Source: Dokdonella_A ginsengisoli
Lineage (GTDB): Bacteria; Pseudomonadota; Gammaproteobacteria; Xanthomonadales; Rhodanobacteraceae
Assembly: GCF_042652785.1 (NCBI RefSeq)
Contig: NZ_JBHSHD010000003.1
Location: forward strand, 62,001-126,000
DNA: 64,000 bases
Direction of reading: 5' to 3'
Shown here: in pieces, positions 33,043 through 42,824 of the stretch
How the letters are laid out: each line of letters begins with the position of its first letter
Numbering within the stretch: the first letter of the stretch is position 1
Position numbers and translations under genes: made by a program
The notes under the pieces: generated by a model
Database searches by the model: none
Seen by the model: only the letters and a program-made list of their open reading frames with translations
What the model was told of the DNA's origin: nothing

Positions 33043-33902
33043 GCCGCCTCCGCGACGAGCTCGGCGCGCTCGTCGGCGGTCGAGTAGCGGCCCTTGTCGT
33101 CGCGCACGACGCGCGCGGCGGCGCAACCGACGTCGTGCGTGAAGAACAGGCGCACGCCGCGCGCGAGCTTGTCGTCGAGGAAGCTGCGCTTCTCGTCGAT
33201 CAGCAGCTCCGGGTAGCGGTCGTAGCCCATGGTGACCGGCAGGTGCACCCACGGCCGGCCCGGGATCAGGTCGGCGCAGAACACGATGCCGCCGTCGGCG
33301 GTGGCGATCTCCGCCAGCATCAGCCCCGGCGTGTGCCCGCTCGAATAGCTGAAGCGCACGCGCGGACCGAGCGCCGCACAGCGTTCACCCTGCACGCGCT
33401 CGAGCCGGCCGGAGGCCTCGAGCAGCGGCTGCAGCTCCGGGATGAACGAGGCGCGGTCGCGCGGATGCGGACTGACCGCACGCTGCCAGCATTCCTCGCC
33501 GACGACGTAGGTGGCGTTGGGAAACAGCAGCTGCGGCGCCTCGCCATCGCGCCACGCGCCGAGCAGGCCGCCGGCGTGGTCGAAATGCAGGTGCGAGACG
33601 ACCACCGCGTCGACGTCTTCGTGCGAGAAGCCGGCCGCATGCAGCGAATCGAGCAGCACGTGGCGCTCCTCGACGACGCCGTAGCGCTCGCGCAGCTTCG
33701 GCTCGAAGAACGCGCCGATGCCGGTCTCGAACAGCACCGTCCTGCCGTCGAGGTCTTCGACCAGCAGCGCACGGCAGGCGAGCGGAATGCGGTTCTGCTC
33801 GTCCGGCACGATCCAGCGCTCCCACATGCCGCGCGGCACGTTGCCGAACATCGCGCCGCCGTCGAGCTTCTGGGAATTGCCGAGGATGGACCAGAGTTTC
33901 AT
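33039..33902 (-). CDS. Metallo-beta-lactamase-fold hydrolase
   Basis: A 287-residue zinc hydrolase. The metal-binding HLHFDHAGG (about residues 100-108), a conserved His in SSGHTPG and Asp in FCADLIPG are present. Final His lies in FFTHDVG. The sequence resembles lactonase or AttM-like members, which cleave lactones, but the substrate is not decided. Start at 33902. It is coupled to the TMEM43-like gene. Confidence 0.88.
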   Translation of the reverse strand: MKLWSILGNSQKLDGGAMFGNVPRGMWERWIVPDEQNRIPLACRALLVEDLDGRTVLFETGIGAFFEPKLRERYGVVEERHVLLDSLHAAGFSHEDVDAVVVSHLHFDHAGGLLGAWRDGEAPQLLFPNATYVVGEECWQRAVSPHPRDRASFIPELQPLLEASGRLERVQGERCAALGPRVRFSYSSGHTPGLMLAEIATADGGIVFCADLIPGRPWVHLPVTMGYDRYPELLIDEKRSFLDDKLARGVRLFFTHDVGCAAARVVRDDKGRYSTADERAELVAEAA

Positions 33903-34007
33903 CGGAGCCGGGATCCGGGATTGGAAAGAGGAGGCTACAGGTCCCGCAGTTTCGCGCAAGTCACGGCCCGGGATCCGTTCCGCGAAGGTGCGGCCACCCA
34001 TCCCGAA

Positions 34008-35690
34008 TCACGGCTTCACCACCCCGCTGCCCGAATCGCCGCGCGGATCCGAACCCGCCTGCATCGCGCCGGTCTTGCGGTCCCAGCTGACCGCGTTCAT
34101 GAAGCCCCAGCGGCGTTCGGCTTCGTTGACCTTGTGGCCCATCGCCTCGAGCGCCTTGACCTCGTCGGGCGAGAACGCGCCCTTCTCCACCGAGATCACG
34201 TCGGGCAGGTACTGGTGGTGGTAGCGCGGGTTGGCGACGAATTTCTCCGGCGACTCACCGTCGATGAAGGCCAGGATGCCTTCCAGCACCATGGTGATAA
34301 TGCGGCTGCCGCCGGGTGTGCCGATCACGCCGACGCGGTCGGCGCCGATCACGAAGCTCGGCGTCATCGACGACAGCGGCCGGCTGCCCGGACGCGGCGC
34401 GTTGCGGTCGTTGCCGACCAGGCCGAACGCGTTCGGCTTGCCGGCGACGAGGGCGAAGTCGTCCATCTCGTTGTTCAGCACGAAGCCGGCGCCGGGCACG
34501 ACGAAGCCGGAGCCGAAGATCAGGTTGACCGTCTGCGTGCCGGAAACGAGGTTGCCGTCCTGGTCGACGATCGAGAAGTGCGTCGTGTGCGTGCCCTGCG
34601 CCGGCGCCAGATAGCCGGCGAGCAGGTCGCTCGGCGTCGCCTTCTGCGGGTGGATCGAGGCGCGCAGGCCGGCCGCGTAGTCCGGGCTGGTCAGCTGCGC
34701 GATCGGCATCTGCACGAAGTCCGGGTCGCCCAGGTATTCGGCGCGGTCGCGGTACGCTCGGCGCATCGCCTCGACGGTCAGGTGCACGCGATGCACTCGG
34801 TCGAGGCCGGACAGGTCGTAGCCGCCGAGGATGTTCAGCATCTCCGCCAGCGCGACGCCGCCGGACGACGGCGGCGGTGCGGTCACGATGCGCCAGCCGC
34901 GGTAGTCGAACGCGATCGGCGCGCGTTCCTTGGCTTCGTAGCTGGCCAGATCCTGCAGCGTCCAGTTGCCGCCGGCCGCGCGCACGCCGTCGACCAGCGT
35001 TTGCGCCAGCTCGCCGCGGTAGAAGCCGTCGTTGCCGTGCTCGGCGATGCGCTCGAGCACGCGCGCGAGGTCCGGCGACTTGAACGTCCAGCCGGCCTTC
35101 GGCGCGTCGCCGCCGACGAGGTACAGCGCGGCCGACGCCGGATAGCGCGCGATGACGTCCTTGCGCATCGCCAGCTCCTTGAGGAAGCGGCCGTCGGGCT
35201 TGAAGCCCTTGCGCGCGATGCGGATCGCCGGCGCCAGCGACTTGGCCAGCGGCAGCTTGCCGTAGTGCTGCGCCATCCACACCAGCCCGGCCGGCTCGCC
35301 CGGAATCGCCGCCGACAGCGGACCGTTGACGGCATGGTCGCGGTCGGGCTCGCCGTTGGCGTCGAGATAGAGCTTGGAATCGACCGCCGCCGGCGCGGTC
35401 TCGCGCGCGTCGATCATGACCTCCTTGCCGTCTCTGGCGCGATGCAGCAGGAACAGGCCGCCGCCGCCGATGCCCGAGCTCTGCGGCTCGACCACCGACA
35501 GCGTAGCCGCCACCGCGACGGCGGCGTCGAACGCGTTGCCGCCCTGCGCGAGCACCTCGAAACCGGCGGAAGTGGCCAGCGTGTGCGCGCTGGCGATCGC
35601 CGCGCGCGGCTTGTCGGCGGCCGCGGCCGGCACACCGAGGAAGACGAACAGGACCGCCGCAGCGGCGAAGAAGCCGCTTGCGCGCTTCAT
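34008..35690 (-). CDS. ggt: Gamma-glutamyltransferase
   Basis: A secreted autoprocessing enzyme acting on glutathione, 560 residues. A signal peptide (1-24) is followed by the large subunit (SAHTLATSAGFEVLAQGGNAFDAAVA in part; SSGIGGGGLFLL). The small subunit begins at the nucleophile Thr in GTHTTHFSIVD (about residue 365), with substrate motifs NEMDDFA and PGSRPLSSMTP and the oxyanion region GTPGGSRI. All key residues are present. The start overlaps the ferredoxin stop (ATGA at 35687-35690). Confidence 0.95.
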   Translation of the reverse strand: MKRASGFFAAAAVLFVFLGVPAAAADKPRAAIASAHTLATSAGFEVLAQGGNAFDAAVAVAATLSVVEPQSSGIGGGGLFLLHRARDGKEVMIDARETAPAAVDSKLYLDANGEPDRDHAVNGPLSAAIPGEPAGLVWMAQHYGKLPLAKSLAPAIRIARKGFKPDGRFLKELAMRKDVIARYPASAALYLVGGDAPKAGWTFKSPDLARVLERIAEHGNDGFYRGELAQTLVDGVRAAGGNWTLQDLASYEAKERAPIAFDYRGWRIVTAPPPSSGGVALAEMLNILGGYDLSGLDRVHRVHLTVEAMRRAYRDRAEYLGDPDFVQMPIAQLTSPDYAAGLRASIHPQKATPSDLLAGYLAPAQGTHTTHFSIVDQDGNLVSGTQTVNLIFGSGFVVPGAGFVLNNEMDDFALVAGKPNAFGLVGNDRNAPRPGSRPLSSMTPSFVIGADRVGVIGTPGGSRIITMVLEGILAFIDGESPEKFVANPRYHHQYLPDVISVEKGAFSPDEVKALEAMGHKVNEAERRWGFMNAVSWDRKTGAMQAGSDPRGDSGSGVVKP

Positions 35691-35944
35691 GGCTTTTCCT
35701 CGCGGGTCAGGATCTGGAACTTGGCGAGCAGCTGCTCGCGCGATTCGGGACGTTCGGGATCGTCGATGATGCACTCGACCGGGCACACCTCCACGCATTG
35801 CGGCGTGTCGTAGTGGCCGACGCATTCGGTGCAGCGCCCCGGCGCAATCTCGTAGTACTCGGCGCCGAGGCTGATCGCCGAGTTCGGGCAGACCGGCTCG
35901 CAGACGTCGCAGTTGACGCACAGTTCGGTGATCTTGAGGGACAT
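35687..35944 (-). CDS. YfhL-type 2[4Fe-4S] ferredoxin
   Basis: An 85-residue electron carrier. Two cluster motifs are seen: CVNCDVCEPVCP (residues 9-20) and CTECVGHYDTPQCVEVCP (about 38-55, the expanded spacing typical of the YfhL/Alvin group). It lies upstream of and overlaps ggt by 4 nt. It usually sits beside coaD in many Proteobacteria; here one lipoprotein gene separates them. Confidence 0.94.
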   Translation of the reverse strand: MSLKITELCVNCDVCEPVCPNSAISLGAEYYEIAPGRCTECVGHYDTPQCVEVCPVECIIDDPERPESREQLLAKFQILTREEKP

Positions 35945-35948
35945 GCCT

Positions 35949-36049
35949 TGGAGCCGGGATTGGAGATGGGGGATTGGAGATTCGGAAAAAGAAACGTGCG
36001 GCCGCGACGGCGCCGATCCAATCCCGGATCTCCAATCCGAAATCCCGGC
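35949..36049. repeat. GGGATTGGAGAT repeat cluster upstream of ferredoxin gene
   Basis: Short words GGGATTGGAGAT and GGATTGGAGATTC occur at 35955-35983. Their inverted form (CCAATCCCGGATCTCC and CCAATCCGAAATCCC) lies at 36017-36047, making an imperfect large hairpin. Similar words occur at 33905-33930 upstream of the metallo-hydrolase gene. Confidence 0.7.
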
Positions 36050-36562
36050 TTACTTGGCCTCGACGAAGCGCACGTCGGCGGCGGAGGCGGCCAGCGCCTG
36101 CTTGACCGTCTCGCCGTCGGCCGGCGCGCCGATGAACAGCACGACCACGTCCTTGAACGAACCGGGCTGCGCGTCCTTGAACGCATCGACGACCAGCTGC
36201 GCGGTCGCGGCCGAATCCGGGCCGCCGAACGCCATCATGTTGCCCGGCAGGACGCCGCGCGACACCGTGGTCTTGACGTTGTCGAGCTGGTTGGCGCGAT
36301 CGGTCTTGGCGGTGTCGTCCTCGCCGGCCGGCACGAAGTACATGTACGGGCGGTTGCTCTTGACGCCCTGCATGTTGTCGGTGACGACCGCGCTCAGATA
36401 CTGCTTCCAGGCGGTCTTGTCGGCCGCGTTGGCCGGCAGCGGCACCTTCGCCGGCTTCTGCTGCTCGACGGCCGCTTCCTGCTTCTGCTCGCCCTGGTCG
36501 CAGGCGCTCAGCGCGAAGGCCGCGGCGCAGGCGACGGCGAGAATCGGGAGAAACTTGCGCAT
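36050..36562 (-). CDS. Lipoprotein, hypothetical
   Basis: A 170-residue lipoprotein: a signal peptide ends in the lipobox ALSAC (Cys at about 21), followed by a charged Q/E/K linker (DQGEQKQEAAVEQQKPAK). The mature domain has YLSAVVTDNMQGVKSNRPYM in part and FKDVVVLFIGAPAD. No family is recognised with confidence. The start at 36562 has GAGGT upstream and lies 8 nt after the coaD stop, so the genes are probably co-transcribed. Confidence 0.8.
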   Translation of the reverse strand: MRKFLPILAVACAAAFALSACDQGEQKQEAAVEQQKPAKVPLPANAADKTAWKQYLSAVVTDNMQGVKSNRPYMYFVPAGEDDTAKTDRANQLDNVKTTVSRGVLPGNMMAFGGPDSAATAQLVVDAFKDAQPGSFKDVVVLFIGAPADGETVKQALAASAADVRFVEAK

Positions 36563-36570
36563 GGTGTACC

Positions 36571-37083
36571 TCACTGGTTGGTCGATTTCAGATAGCGCGT
36601 ACGGAGCGCCTGTTGCACGGCCGGGTGCACGAACCCGGAGACGTCGCCGCCGAGCCGCGCGATCTCGCGCACCAGCGACGAAGAAATGAAGCTGTACTGC
36701 TCGGCCGGCGTCAGGAACAGCGTCTCGGCGGCCGGGATCAGATGCCGGTTCATGCTGGCGAGCTGGAACTCGTACTCGAAGTCCGACACCGCGCGCAGTC
36801 CGCGCAGGATCACGCCGGCGCCGATTTCCTCGACGAATTCGGCCAGCAGCACGGAGAAGCCGCGCACTTCAACGTTGCCCAGGTCGGCCAGTGCGGTGCG
36901 TGCCAGCGCGATGCGCTCGTCGAGGGTCAGCGCCGGGCCCTTGGTCGAGCTGTCGGCGACCGCGACGACGATGCGGTCGAACAGCGGCGCCGCCCGGCTG
37001 ACCAGGTCGATGTGGCCGTTCGTGATCGGATCGAACGTGCCGGGGTAGACCGCGATGCGCGCGCGCTGCTGCGAAATCGCCAT
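36571..37083 (-). CDS. coaD: Phosphopantetheine adenylyltransferase
   Basis: Catalyses the fourth step of coenzyme A synthesis: ATP plus 4'-phosphopantetheine to dephospho-CoA. The 170 residues match the family length. Motifs are YPGTFDPITNGHIDL (residues 13-27, with TNGH as the nucleotidyltransferase signature), GLRAVSDFEYE and the C-terminal SFISSSLVREIA. It is cytoplasmic and essential in most bacteria. It lies 40 nt from rsmD on the same strand, as in many genomes. Confidence 0.97.
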   Translation of the reverse strand: MAISQQRARIAVYPGTFDPITNGHIDLVSRAAPLFDRIVVAVADSSTKGPALTLDERIALARTALADLGNVEVRGFSVLLAEFVEEIGAGVILRGLRAVSDFEYEFQLASMNRHLIPAAETLFLTPAEQYSFISSSLVREIARLGGDVSGFVHPAVQQALRTRYLKSTNQ

Positions 37084-37123
37084 TGCTCGGGAGCCTGCTG
37101 GGGCCGTGCCGGCCGCAAAGCCG

Positions 37124-37717
37124 CTAGCTTAACGGATCGGCCGGCGAGCGACGATACAAGGCGTAGTGCACCAGGCCGGCGCGGCCTTCGCGGTGCAGGC
37201 TCCAGGCCGGCGGCGCGGCGAAACCGGCCTGCGGCGTCGCTTCGACGTAGATCCACGCCGCGTCGGACAGCCAGCCGCCGCGCTCCAGCCGCAGCGCCGC
37301 CTCGTTCCACAGCCCGGCATCGAACGGCGGATCGAGGAAGACCAGGTCGAACGGCGTCGCCGCCGGCGCGCCGAGGAAGGCGAACGCGTCGTCGGTGATT
37401 ACACGCGCCGTGCTCACCTTCAGCCGCGCGAGGTTGTCTTGCAGCAGACGGCACAGCTCGCGGTCGCGCTCGACGAACACGCACTCGCCGGCGCCGCGCG
37501 ATAGCGCCTCGATGCCGAGCGCGCCGGTGCCGGCGTAGAGGTCCAGGCAGCGCGCGCCGGTGATGACCGGCGCCAGCCAGTTGAACAGCGTCTCGCGCAC
37601 GCGGTCGGGCGTCGGCCGCAGACCCGGGCGGTCGGGCACCGCCAGGCGCGATCCGCGCAGGCTGCCGGCGACGATGCGCAGGCTGCCGCCCGCCGAGCTG
37701 CCGCGTGCTTTGGTCAT
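37124..37717 (-). CDS. rsmD: 16S rRNA (guanine966-N2)-methyltransferase
   Basis: An SAM-dependent enzyme modifying G966 of 16S rRNA, 197 residues. Motifs are RIVAGSLRGSRLAVPD, RPTPDRVRETLFNWL, CLDLYAGTGALGIEALSRGA (SAM binding) and the catalytic FLDPPF. The start at 37717 is chosen by the N terminus of the family; longer upstream reading is antisense to ftsY. It is divergent from ftsY and upstream of coaD. Confidence 0.96.
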   Translation of the reverse strand: MTKARGSSAGGSLRIVAGSLRGSRLAVPDRPGLRPTPDRVRETLFNWLAPVITGARCLDLYAGTGALGIEALSRGAGECVFVERDRELCRLLQDNLARLKVSTARVITDDAFAFLGAPAATPFDLVFLDPPFDAGLWNEAALRLERGGWLSDAAWIYVEATPQAGFAAPPAWSLHREGRAGLVHYALYRRSPADPLS

Positions 37718-37784
37718 GGTCGGGCGTGCGTCCTGGGCGCGGGTGTTAGCATTACAGGCTCGCATTCTCGCCTGTCCGCCCGCG
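37718..37784. promoter_or_regulatory. Divergent rsmD/ftsY promoter region
   Basis: A 67-bp gap with a relatively AT-rich core GTGTTAGCATTACAGG (about 37743-37758) is the only place for both promoters. A TAGCAT word could be the ftsY -10 box. Confidence 0.45.
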
Positions 37785-38919
<1,135 letters not shown>

Positions 38920-38927
<8 letters not shown>

Positions 38928-39597
38928 AAACCCCGCGCCGAAAGCGCGGCCGCGCCGCCGGCGCTGGCCTTACGTGCTGCTGGCGCTGGCCCTGCTGGCC
39001 GGGATCGGCGCGCTGGTGCTGCGCCACTACACGCGGCCGGACAAGCTCACCGCGCTGCTGATCGAGCAGGCGCATTCGCAGCTGGGCCTCAAGCTGTCGC
39101 TGGCCGACAGCGCCGGCTTCGGCCTGCTGCCGCGGCTGCGCGTGCTGCTGCCGAAATCCTCGCTCGAAGCCGACGCCGGCGACGTGCTGCTCGATGCCGG
39201 CTCGATCGGCGTGATCGTGCCCTGGCACACGCTCTGGGGCGAACGCGTCGACATCGAACGCATCGAGATCGAAAGGCCGCGCCTCGACCTCGACGCGCTC
39301 TCGCGCTGGCTCGCCGCGCGTCCGTCCGGCGGCGCCGCGCCGGACGTGCGCTTCGCCGTGCAGGTGCGCAACGGCACGCTGCTCGCGTCCGGCAAGCCGC
39401 TCGCCGAAGGCCTGAACCTCGAATTCGCCAACGCCGGCGATCTCGCCGCGTGGCTCGGCCGCATGCGCGAGGCGAACTCGGCCCTGCTGCCGCCGCTGAG
39501 CGGCAGCGCCGAGGCCGCCAGCGTGCAGATCGGCGACACGCGCATGGAAGGCCTGCGCGTGGAGCTGCGCGACGACGCGCCCGCACCGCAGCGATGA
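38920..39597 (+). CDS. AsmA-like inner-membrane protein, short
   Basis: A 225-residue protein with a basic N terminus, one membrane span (about 17-35) and a periplasmic domain resembling the N-terminal part of AsmA proteins (GLKLSLADSAGFGLLPRLRV in part; VDIERIEIERPRLDLDAL). It is much shorter than classical AsmA (about 600), so only the N-terminal chorein-like region is present. The start overlaps ftsY by 8 nt and the end overlaps mutY (ATGA), so it belongs to a ftsY-asmA-mutY-yggX operon. Role is unknown. Confidence 0.8.
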
Positions 39598-40673
39598 CCG
39601 CGCAAGGCTCCTTCGCGCCGGACGAGACGTTCGCGGCGCCGCTGCTCGCCTGGTACGACGATCACGGACGCAAGGACCTGCCGTGGCAGCGCGACCGCAG
39701 CGCGTACCGCGTCTGGCTCAGCGAAGTGATGCTGCAGCAGACCCAGGTGCGCACGGTGATCCCGTACTTCGAGCGCTTCGTCGCCGCGCTGCCGGACCTG
39801 CGCACGCTCGCCGAAGCGCCGCAGGACCGCGTGCTCGCGCTGTGGTCGGGGCTGGGCTACTACAGCCGCGCGCGCAACCTGCACCGCACCGCGCAGATCT
39901 GCGTCGCCGAGCACGGCGCCGAACTTCCGCGCGACGTCGAGGCGCTGTCGGCGCTGCCCGGCATCGGCCGTTCGACCGCAGCGGCGATCCTGGCGCAGAC
40001 CTGGGGCGAGCGCCACGCGATCCTCGACGGCAACGTGCGCCGCGTGCTCGCGCGCTGGCACGGCCTGCGCGGCTGGCCCGGAGAGACCGCGACGCAGCGC
40101 GAGCTGTGGCGACTGGCCGAACGCCACACGCCGCACGAGCGCGTCGCAGACTACACGCAGGCGATCATGGATCTGGGCGCGACGCTGTGCGTGCGCTCGC
40201 GTCCGCACTGCCTGCGCTGCCCGGTCGCGCCGGGCTGCGTCGCGCTGCGCGACGGGCTGACCGCACAGCTGCCTGCGCGCAAGCCCACTCGCGAAAAACC
40301 GACGCGTGCGACGACCATGCTGATCGTGCGCGACGCGCAGCGGCGCACCCTGCTCGAACGCCGCCCTCCGACCGGCGTGTGGGCCGGCCTGTGGAGCCTG
40401 CCGGAGACCGACGATGCGGCCGGCGCGTCACGACGCCTGCTCGACCGCTACGCCGTGCGCGTCGACGACGGCGTCGCGCTCGCGCGCTTCGTGCACACGT
40501 TCAGCCACTATCATCTGGAGATCGCACCGCTCCTGCTCGAACGCGCCGTGCCGCTCGATCGCGTCGCCGATGCGCCCGACCGGGCCTGGTACGGGCCGGA
40601 CGAACTGGAATCGCTCGGCCTGCCGGCGCCGGTGCGCAAGCTGCTGCAAACCTTGAACGAGGAAGTCCGATGA
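39594..40673 (+). CDS. mutY: A/G-specific adenine glycosylase
   Basis: Base-excision repair enzyme removing adenine opposite 8-oxoguanine, 359 residues. Motifs are SEVMLQQTQV (catalytic Glu), LPGIGRSTAAAI (helix-hairpin-helix), ILDGNVRRVL (catalytic Asp) and the Fe-S cluster set CVRSRPHCLRCPVAPGC (C-x6-C-x2-C-x5-C). The C-terminal Nudix-like domain (about 225-355) recognises 8-oxoG. Start at 39594 overlaps the preceding stop, and the end overlaps yggX. Confidence 0.97.
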   Translation: MTAQGSFAPDETFAAPLLAWYDDHGRKDLPWQRDRSAYRVWLSEVMLQQTQVRTVIPYFERFVAALPDLRTLAEAPQDRVLALWSGLGYYSRARNLHRTAQICVAEHGAELPRDVEALSALPGIGRSTAAAILAQTWGERHAILDGNVRRVLARWHGLRGWPGETATQRELWRLAERHTPHERVADYTQAIMDLGATLCVRSRPHCLRCPVAPGCVALRDGLTAQLPARKPTREKPTRATTMLIVRDAQRRTLLERRPPTGVWAGLWSLPETDDAAGASRRLLDRYAVRVDDGVALARFVHTFSHYHLEIAPLLLERAVPLDRVADAPDRAWYGPDELESLGLPAPVRKLLQTLNEEVR

Positions 40674-40942
40674 CGCGCACGGTGCACTGCGTGAAACTGC
40701 AACGCGAAGGCGAAGGACTCGCCTTCGCGCCCTGGCCGGGCGAACTCGGCCGGCGCATCTACGAGCAGGTCAGCAAGCAGGCCTGGCAGGAATGGCTCGC
40801 GCACCAGACCATGCTGATCAACGAGAACCGCCTGAACCCGCTCGATGCGAAGACGCGCGAATTCATCGCGGCGGAAATGGAGAAGTACTTCTTCGGCGGC
40901 GGTTCGGAAAAACCCTCCGGCTACATCGCGCCGGAAAGCTGA
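40670..40942 (+). CDS. yggX: Fe(II)-trafficking/oxidative protection protein YggX
   Basis: A 90-residue cytoplasmic protein that protects Fe-S proteins from oxidative damage. Family motifs are VHCVKLQREGEGLAFAPWPG and WLAHQTMLINENRLNPLD. It is coupled to mutY by an ATGA overlap, the classical arrangement. Confidence 0.96.
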   Translation: MTRTVHCVKLQREGEGLAFAPWPGELGRRIYEQVSKQAWQEWLAHQTMLINENRLNPLDAKTREFIAAEMEKYFFGGGSEKPSGYIAPES

Positions 40943-40943
40943 A

Positions 40944-40969
40944 GGCGCGCGCCGGGTTCGGCGCGCGCC
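40944..40969 (+). terminator. Terminator after yggX
   Basis: An 11-bp perfect stem, GGCGCGCGCCG (40944-40954) with CGGCGCGCGCC (40959-40969) and a GGTT loop, follows the yggX stop directly. GGTCGTTT follows. It lies between convergent genes and may act on both. Confidence 0.75.
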
Positions 40970-40980
40970 GGTCGTTTCGC

Positions 40981-41439
40981 CTAGCCGCTGATCGCGCGAT
41001 CCTTCAGCATGCGCGCATAGTCGATCGGCTGGATTTCGACGATGGGGCAGCTGTCGGAGCCGCTGGCGTTGAAGCCCGAGCTTTTCCCGGAAGCCAGGCC
41101 GGCGGAATAGCCGCTCACCACCGCATCCGCGCCGCTGACGATCGCGTCCGTCGCGCGTCGCGAGGTGACGTAGATGCCGGGGTTCAGCTGCAAGGCCTGG
41201 CACGGCGCCTCGACGGTCAGCAGATACGCCTTCTTGCCTCCGGTGAAGGCCACGATCTTGTCCGGGCCGACCGGCTGCCACCGGGGGATGCCCCGGACCC
41301 CGTCGACTCTTTCCACCGGCTCCTGCAGATACGGCGCGAAGCGCTCGAAATTCCTCTTCTGCGTCTGCGGCGTATCCGCCTGTGCGCTGCCGGTCAACAC
41401 CAGCGCACCGAGCAACAACCCTGCAATCGGACCCTTCAT
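40981..41439 (-). CDS. Secreted DUF6491-like protein 1
   Basis: A 152-residue protein with signal peptide (1-21, cleaved after AQA). The mature part has FAPYLQEPVERVD, KAYLLTVEAPCQAL with a conserved Cys, and CPIVEIQPIDYARM at the C terminus with a second Cys; these fit the DUF6491 pattern. It is the last of three tandem paralogues. It differs from the others by an insertion rich in Ser/Gly (YSAGLASGKSSGFNASGS). Function is unknown. Confidence 0.8.
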   Translation of the reverse strand: MKGPIAGLLLGALVLTGSAQADTPQTQKRNFERFAPYLQEPVERVDGVRGIPRWQPVGPDKIVAFTGGKKAYLLTVEAPCQALQLNPGIYVTSRRATDAIVSGADAVVSGYSAGLASGKSSGFNASGSDSCPIVEIQPIDYARMLKDRAISG

Positions 41440-41736
41440 CGCGATTCTCCTTGTCGTGGGCTCATCGAAAGACGGTCCGCACGGCGGCCTGCGACGCTGC
41501 TCCCGAACGACGATCGACCCGCGGCTCGACCCTGCATGCATTCGACCGCGCCGCGATCGTCGTCGGACGGAAACCGCGCAAGGCCTGCGCACGCGACCGA
41601 CGTGATGATCATGCGCCGGGATTTTCACCGCCGCAACGAGAATCCTGAGGCGGTACATGAAGAACGTTTCATCCGCCGGATTCGAAACGCGCCGCGCCGG
41701 GGCGCGCCGGAAACCGGCGGTGCCGCGCCCGCGATT

Positions 41737-42183
41737 TCAGCGCTTCGCGTCCGCGGCATCCCCGGATTCGCCCGCGCTCCCGCGATCGCCTCCCCTGCGC
41801 GCGCTTTCCATGCGCCGGTAGTCGACCGGCCGGATCTCGGCGATGCGGCAGCGGTCGTCGTCGGCGAGCACCGCATCCATGCGCCGCATGACGGTATGGC
41901 TGGCCTGCGACGTCACGGCGAGATTGCCGCTCCACTGCAACTGCGTGCAGGGCGTCTCGACGGTCAGCAGATAGGCGTCGTTGGGCGTGGTCCAGACCAC
42001 GACCTTGTCCGGTCCGACCAGCTGCCATTTGTACATCCACCAGAACTTGAACTGCTCCACCGGCTCCTGCAGGTAGGGCGTGAAGCGCTCGAGATTCCTG
42101 GCCTGGGTTTCCGGCGTGTCCGCCCGCGCGCCGCCGGCCAGCAGCAGCGCACCGCACAGCAGCCCCGCGATCGGTCTTTTCAT
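41737..42183 (-). CDS. Secreted DUF6491-like protein 2
   Basis: A 148-residue paralogue of its two neighbours. A signal peptide (1-21) is followed by RNLERFTPYLQEPVEQF, DAYLLTVETPCTQLQ and CRIAEIRPVDYRRM, so both Cys are kept. The C-terminal 20 residues are polar and probably disordered. It lies between the other two copies, with gaps of 144 and 297 bp. Confidence 0.82.
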   Translation of the reverse strand: MKRPIAGLLCGALLLAGGARADTPETQARNLERFTPYLQEPVEQFKFWWMYKWQLVGPDKVVVWTTPNDAYLLTVETPCTQLQWSGNLAVTSQASHTVMRRMDAVLADDDRCRIAEIRPVDYRRMESARRGGDRGSAGESGDAADAKR

Positions 42184-42327
42184 GGCTCGTCTCCGTGGAT
42201 CGGCTCATCCCGCAAGACGTGGCCGGCGGCGGTTCCGACGCAGCGCTTGCCGGCGCCGCTCAGCCGGCGTTGCCGCGGACGTCCGCTCGCGGCGGGGACG
42301 GCGCCGGGCCGGAAAGCCGCGCCGCGC

Positions 42328-42753
42328 TCAGCTGACTTCGTCGCCCGCCGGCTCGGCCGGCTTCGGCGGCTTGCCGTCCATGCGCCGGACGTCGATCGGC
42401 TCGATCTCGAGGATGCGGCAGCGGGCGCTGCCGGCGGTCACCGAATCCACCTGACGCGTGACGGTGTGGCTCGCCTGCTGCGTGAGCTCGATCTGCGCGG
42501 CCGACTGCAGCTGCTCGCACGGCGTCTGGACGGTGAGCAGGTAGGCGTCGTCGGCGCTCGACCAGACCGCGACCTTGTCCTCGCTGGCGAGCTGCCACTT
42601 GTACAGCGACGGGAAGGCGAACTGGTCGACCGGATCCTGCAAGTAGGGCGCGAACTTTTCCAGACTCTTCTTCTGGGTCTGCGGCGTCGCCGCCTGCGCC
42701 GCGCCGCCGAGGAGCAGCACACCGCACAGCAGACCTGCGAGCGGGGTTTTCAT
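42328..42753 (-). CDS. Secreted DUF6491-like protein 3
   Basis: A 141-residue paralogue. A signal peptide (1-21) precedes KSLEKFAPYLQDPVDQF, DAYLLTVQTPCEQLQ and CRILEIEPIDVRRM. It is nearest to the M56 peptidase gene (71 nt upstream) on the same strand, so the three secreted proteins may be read through from the BlaI-regulated promoter. Confidence 0.82.
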   Translation of the reverse strand: MKTPLAGLLCGVLLLGGAAQAATPQTQKKSLEKFAPYLQDPVDQFAFPSLYKWQLASEDKVAVWSSADDAYLLTVQTPCEQLQSAAQIELTQQASHTVTRQVDSVTAGSARCRILEIEPIDVRRMDGKPPKPAEPAGDEVS

Positions 42754-42824
42754 CGCGATTCTCCGTGGATGGACGTTGCGGGACGGCGCGGAAGCGGGTC
42801 CCGAAACGGCCGCCCTCCCCTCGC

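Noticed and set aside
33135..35813. An 892-residue plus-strand open frame antisense to metallo-hydrolase and ggt
   Set aside because: Shadow of the real minus-strand genes, which have complete active-site motifs.
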